Shown piece by piece: positions 7,301 to 9,083 of a DNA stretch of 9,083 nucleotides; within the stretch, counting starts at the first letter, position 1; each line of letters opens with the position of its first letter. The stretch lies in assembly GCA_964599915.1 (NCBI GenBank), contig CAZRHR010000089.1:1-9083 (forward strand), given 5' to 3'. The position numbers were made by a program, and so were the translations under genes. The notes beneath the pieces were generated by a model, which worked only from the letters and a program-made list of their open reading frames with translations, was not told where the DNA came from and searched no databases. This DNA is from CAZRHR01 sp964599915. Lineage in GTDB: Bacteria; Bacteroidota; Bacteroidia; CAIKAF01.

Positions 7301-7724
7301 TATGTCCATGTCTATCGTAATGACGGGCGTAGGTATATTCGCCTTGGCAGGGATTGTGATTCGGAACGGCATCTTGCTCATCGAATTTATTGATGAGTCG
7401 CGCATGAAAGGCATGTCAGTCGTAGATGCTGCCATTGCAGCAGGCGCGACACGGATGACACCTGTAGTGCTCACCGCAGTATCCACCATTTTAGGGCTGG
7501 TGCCTTTGGCTATTGGGATGAACATCGATTTTGCCTCCTTGTTTTCTGAACTGAATCCCCACATTCATTTTGGTGGAGACAATGTCGCCTTTTGGGGACC
7601 GCTGGCTTGGACCATTATTTTCGGTCTCACCATAGCCACATTCCTCACCCTGTTGGTGGTGCCCTCTATGTACATTTTTGCCTACAACACCAAGTACATG
7701 GTTTTGAGGTGGTTTAAAAAGTAA
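4359..7724 (+). CDS. RND-family efflux permease (AcrB-like, hydrophobe/amphiphile type)
   Basis: This encodes a 1121-residue inner-membrane proton/substrate antiporter, longer than AcrB (1049). TM1 lies at about residues 20-38, followed by the first periplasmic porter segment (EQFPDIVVPTISVATIYPGA). TM4 carries GIIVDDAIVVIENTHR with the proton-relay pair Asp407 and Asp408, which fall at the same numbers as in AcrB. An additional hydrophobic pair at about 508-552 lies between the two halves. TM7 (about 585-603) starts the second half, followed by its periplasmic loop (VGFFPDPDPNFVEVYCEMP). TM10 has GIVIRNGILLIEF, with Arg1002 where AcrB has the essential Lys940. Near the C-terminus an inserted segment, NPHIHFGGDNVAFWGPLAW, precedes the last helix. 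Absence of metal-pump features and this overall layout favour organic substrates such as drugs, bile salts or lipids, but the actual substrate is unknown. A strong terminator follows five bases after the stop. Confidence 0.95.
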   Translation: MERKDFKTLSFTDWCIKNRTAVYVFTLFLSIAGAMSFIRIPKEQFPDIVVPTISVATIYPGATPADVENLITKPLEKQLKAINGVKKITSNSISDVSLITVEFNTGIEFSEAKIKVSDAVDNAMNELPTDLDEDPQIKELDISEFPIMNINLAGDLPLDRLKRYAEMLEDRIEALPEITRVDIVGGLEREIQIHVDLYKMQAAGVSFGDIQGAVARENINISGGEIRVDELRRNMRVTGQFARPEQMENIVIRSIRGNEVFLTDIAEIIDGYEEKQDFARMNSKPAVTLNVIKRSGENLIDAADQIQGIIKEYQASSFPDNLEITVTGDQSRQTREQLTELSNTVIIGFILVLAVLMFFMGLKSAFFVALAGPLSSVVAFLLMPGLDFTLNVVVLFSFLLALGIIVDDAIVVIENTHRLYHEMDIDVVRAARQGAGEVFVPVLAGTLTTLGPFFPLIFWPGIVGSFMKYLPVTLIITLGASLLVAFVMNPVFAVDFMKKNEHLHRPGRKGMLIWTAVFFVIGLFGYLAGSTGVGNFFVFMSLLTILNHYVLWGLVKNFQDKWWPKVVLKYKNLVIWLTKGMRPGITVFSAFFTLILSFFIFANANVQVGFFPDPDPNFVEVYCEMPMGTDANVTDSVTRIIESRIYEVIGQDNPAVESVISNVGLGAGDPSNPDRVATPHKSKVSVAFVRYADRGETDTRKVLSDVREKFRNEPIEGASITVDKEKVGPPTGKPVNIEIAGDDFATLSAIEGQVRDAIQTSNIQGIEELKSDLRLNKPEIIVQIDQEKAQREGISLAQIGLDLRTALFGREISKFRDANDDAPIMLRLQERYRKKAEQLLSLQISYMDMATGQFRQIPLSALATLSNQPAYSSINRKNQKRVVTLSSNLLEGFTATQINQQLTQRVLPNLNLPEGYQVKLTGEQEDQKETSDFLGIAFLAALALMFSVMVTQFNSVVKPLLIFSTVLFSLIGVFLGFAFTGMSMSIVMTGVGIFALAGIVIRNGILLIEFIDESRMKGMSVVDAAIAAGATRMTPVVLTAVSTILGLVPLAIGMNIDFASLFSELNPHIHFGGDNVAFWGPLAWTIIFGLTIATFLTLLVVPSMYIFAYNTKYMVLRWFKK

Positions 7725-7728
7725 ATAC

Positions 7729-7755
7729 AAAGGGTCGGGATTCCGGCCCTTTTTT
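7729..7755 (+). terminator. Intrinsic terminator of the efflux operon
   Basis: The arm at 7729-7738 (AAAGGGTCGG) pairs along all ten positions with 7743-7752 (CCGGCCCTTT), with a single G-U wobble and a 4-base loop (GATT). Six T at 7750-7755 complete the signal. It begins five bases after the permease stop and separates the efflux operon from the dehydrogenase gene. Confidence 0.92.
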
Positions 7756-7799
7756 GTTCATTTGTTTTCGTAGAAAGCAATAAAAGAAACTTATTCTAT

Positions 7800-8603
7800 A
7801 TGGAACTTTTCGATTTATCAGGTAAAGTAGCCGTAGTTACCGGCGCATCCGGCCTCATTGGTAAAAACCATTGCAAAGCTTTAGCGGCCGCAGGTGCAAC
7901 GGTCATTGCCGCTGATTTACATGCAGCACCTTGTGAAGCATTGGCGGCCACCTTAGGAGAAGGACATTTGGGCGTAGCCGTAGATGTCACCAGCCGAGAA
8001 AGCCTGGAGGCCCTGCGCGACCTTTTAATGCAACAATTCGGACATATCGATGTATTGGTGAACAATGCGGCCATGAACGATATGTTTGAAAACCCAACCC
8101 TTGCAGCGCATCAAAGTATGTTTGAACATTATCCGGTGGATATGTTCAGAAAATCTTTGGAAGTGAATGTTACGGGTGTGTTTTTGTGTTCCCAGGTTTT
8201 GGGCACCGTGATGGCCCAACAGGGACAAGGCTCCATCATCAACGTAGCATCTACGTACGGTATGGTAGGACCAGACCAATCCATTTACGTGAACCGTGAA
8301 GGACAGCAAGTGTTTTATAAAAGCGCTGCCTATCCAGCCACCAAAGGCGCCGTAATCAATTTTACCCGCTTTTTAGCGGCCTATTGGGGACCGAAAGGCG
8401 TTCGGGTAAACACACTTTCTCCGGGTGGCGTAGAAAATGGCCAAGACGATTGGTTTATTGAAAATTATTCCGCCAAAACACCTTTGCATCGCATGGCAAA
8501 ACCCACGGATTACATGGGTGCCGTGGTCTTTTTGGCTTCCGATGCTTCTGGTTACATGACAGGCGCCAACTTAGTGGTAGATGGCGGCTGGACGGCCATT
8601 TAA
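7800..8603 (+). CDS. Short-chain dehydrogenase/reductase, classical type, NAD-preferring
   Basis: This encodes a 267-residue cytoplasmic oxidoreductase, of normal length for the classical SDR family. The Rossmann cofactor motif is TGASGLIG (residues 14-21). Asp39 at the end of the second beta strand favours NAD over NADP. Further motifs are DV at 62-63, NNAA at 88-91, and the catalytic set Asn123, Ser151, Tyr178 and Lys182 (YPATK), all intact. The C-terminal SPGGVENGQ and TGANLVVDGGWTAI segments are typical. The long segment between Ser151 and Tyr178, together with the WTAI ending, resembles SDRs associated with surface-sugar or flagellin-glycan biosynthesis (PtmA-like) and gluconate dehydrogenases, so a hydroxyl group on a sugar is a reasonable guess for the substrate. 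It stands alone between a terminator and the tmRNA gene. No clear promoter or Shine-Dalgarno site is visible before the ATG, and the A/T-rich 7761-7799 must hold the promoter if there is one. Confidence 0.92.
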   Translation: MELFDLSGKVAVVTGASGLIGKNHCKALAAAGATVIAADLHAAPCEALAATLGEGHLGVAVDVTSRESLEALRDLLMQQFGHIDVLVNNAAMNDMFENPTLAAHQSMFEHYPVDMFRKSLEVNVTGVFLCSQVLGTVMAQQGQGSIINVASTYGMVGPDQSIYVNREGQQVFYKSAAYPATKGAVINFTRFLAAYWGPKGVRVNTLSPGGVENGQDDWFIENYSAKTPLHRMAKPTDYMGAVVFLASDASGYMTGANLVVDGGWTAI

Positions 8604-8631
8604 AAAAGAAAGCGAAAAAAGCGTAACTTTG
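8599..8631 (+). promoter_or_regulatory. Likely tmRNA promoter (Bacteroidota type)
   Basis: TAACTTTG at 8624-8631 matches the TAnnTTTG -7 consensus. A partial -33 element, TTTA at 8599-8602, lies 21 bases upstream and overlaps the stop codon of the dehydrogenase gene. Transcription would start at about 8636-8640, giving a precursor with a leader of about 50 bases that must be cut off to make the mature 5' end at 8691. Confidence 0.6.
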
Positions 8632-8637
8632 CGGAGT

Positions 8638-8674
8638 GCTTTCCGTTAAGGAGGTGCAGAAAGCTTCGGCTTTT
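8638..8674 (+). promoter_or_regulatory. Competing hairpins in the tmRNA leader
   Basis: GCTTTC (8638-8643) pairs with GAAAGC (8659-8664) around a 15-base loop. That loop contains TAAGGAGGTG (8647-8656), the exact complement of the usual 16S rRNA 3' tail. The same 3' arm can instead form a compact hairpin with a UUCG loop: AAAGC (8660-8664), TTCG, GCTTT (8669-8673). The two structures exclude each other. The second could be a weak terminator for the dehydrogenase gene or a processing signal in the tmRNA precursor. Confidence 0.4.
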
Positions 8675-8690
8675 GATTCTTTGACATCAT

Positions 8691-9057
8691 GGGGCTGACC
8701 GGTATTGACAGCGAGTGCGACGGATAGGTAAGCACGCCGAGGGTTGCTGATGCGCCTCGATAATCCCGATCTTCGACACGTTAAGTGCCAACAACAACAA
8801 CTACGCTCTCGCAGCCTAATCAAAGTAGATTTCGCTTAGAGCTGTTTCCCTGAGAATCCACCTGAACTTTTCAGACGAAACATCAGACCTTTCAGGTTGC
8901 TTGGATAGAAGCTTTGGCTATTCATTAAGATAAGAAGCTACGCTTTGGCGTTGGGTGTTTATCCCCTAACCACGGCCGACAACAAATGATAAACTACGCG
9001 TTGTAGAAAGCTTATCTGTTCCTTGTTTGGACGATGGTTCGAATCCCTCCAGCTACA
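8691..9057 (+). ncRNA. ssrA: Transfer-messenger RNA (tmRNA)
   Basis: tmRNA with SmpB rescues stalled ribosomes and tags the unfinished protein for proteolysis. The 5' end GGGGCTGACCGG and the 3' end CAGCTACA form the acceptor stem, including the G3-U70 wobble that alanyl-tRNA synthetase recognises. CGAGG (8738-8742) pairs with CCTCG (8755-8759) in the position of pseudoknot 1, as in E. coli. The tag frame lies at 8787-8819. The T arm has loop TTCGAAT (9038-9044). The length, 367 bases before CCA addition, is normal. The genome has CTA rather than CCA after the discriminator A at 9057, so CCA must be added enzymatically. Two pairs are broken: G2 opposite A at 9055 in the acceptor stem, and T9035 opposite C9047 in the T stem. 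These are either real variation or sequence errors. Confidence 0.95.
8787..8819 (+). other. tmRNA proteolysis-tag reading frame
   Basis: The resume codon GCC begins a frame encoding ANNNNYALAA, followed by TAA at 8817-8819. With the alanine carried by tmRNA itself the appended tag is AANNNNYALAA. The ending YALAA is the same as in E. coli and is the part recognised by ClpXP and related proteases. The four Asn codons are all AAC, in place of the AspGluAsn-type centre seen in E. coli (ANDENYALAA). Confidence 0.93.
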
Positions 9058-9083
9058 CTATTTTAAAATCCGCCATACATGTT

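Noticed and set aside
4532..7730. Many long reading frames antisense to the permease gene
   Set aside because: They mirror the codon structure of the permease and have no start signals or recognisable domains.
8681..8708. TTGACA followed 16 bases later by TATTGA as a sigma70-type promoter
   Set aside because: It would start transcription inside the mature tmRNA, and the phylum uses a different promoter consensus; the TAACTTTG element upstream is a better fit.
8689..8729. Short ORF starting at the ATG at 8689
   Set aside because: It lies within the tmRNA 5' end, has only 13 codons, and the Shine-Dalgarno-like sequence is 32 bases away.
8455..8823. Minus-strand reading frame across the dehydrogenase end and the tmRNA
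   Set aside because: It is antisense to a clear SDR C-terminus and to the tmRNA tag region, so it is a shadow.

Overview
The window is a stretch of bacterial chromosome that looks like Bacteroidota. Two TAnnTTTG elements, the -7 consensus of that phylum, lie just upstream of the tetR-like gene and the tmRNA gene. None of the protein genes has a recognisable Shine-Dalgarno site. The efflux adaptor is a lipoprotein, and the RND permease has the long Bacteroidota-type architecture. Nothing in the sequence fixes a genus.

Layout. Positions 1-1139 hold no convincing gene. They contain a minus-strand terminator-like hairpin (87-116) behind a short minus-strand reading frame, a C-rich block that reads as a G-quadruplex motif on the minus strand (403-424), three tandem 50-bp repeats (561-710) with a possible degraded fourth copy near 903, and a pair of 15-bp direct repeats (1071-1107).

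Positions 1140-7755 form one transcription unit: a 28-bp operator-like palindrome, a promoter that predicts an almost leaderless mRNA, a TetR-family regulator, a TolC-type outer-membrane channel that overlaps it by one base, a lipoprotein periplasmic adaptor, an RND permease of 1121 residues, and a strong intrinsic terminator. The three structural genes encode a complete tripartite efflux pump. The regulator is first in the operon, and the palindrome lies where RNA polymerase should bind, so the simplest reading is autorepression relieved by a pump substrate. The substrate cannot be read from the sequence.

Positions 7800-8603 encode a classical NAD-type short-chain dehydrogenase. After it comes the tmRNA gene (ssrA, 8691-9057), encoding the tag ANNNNYALAA. 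Its promoter overlaps the end of the dehydrogenase gene, and its leader contains a loop with a perfect anti-Shine-Dalgarno complement.

The protein-coding content is ordinary: an efflux operon, an SDR and tmRNA. I see no clearly new system. The points most worth a second look are the operator/leaderless promoter, the two broken base pairs in the tRNA-like domain of the tmRNA, the unusual tmRNA leader, and the repeat-rich gene-free region.
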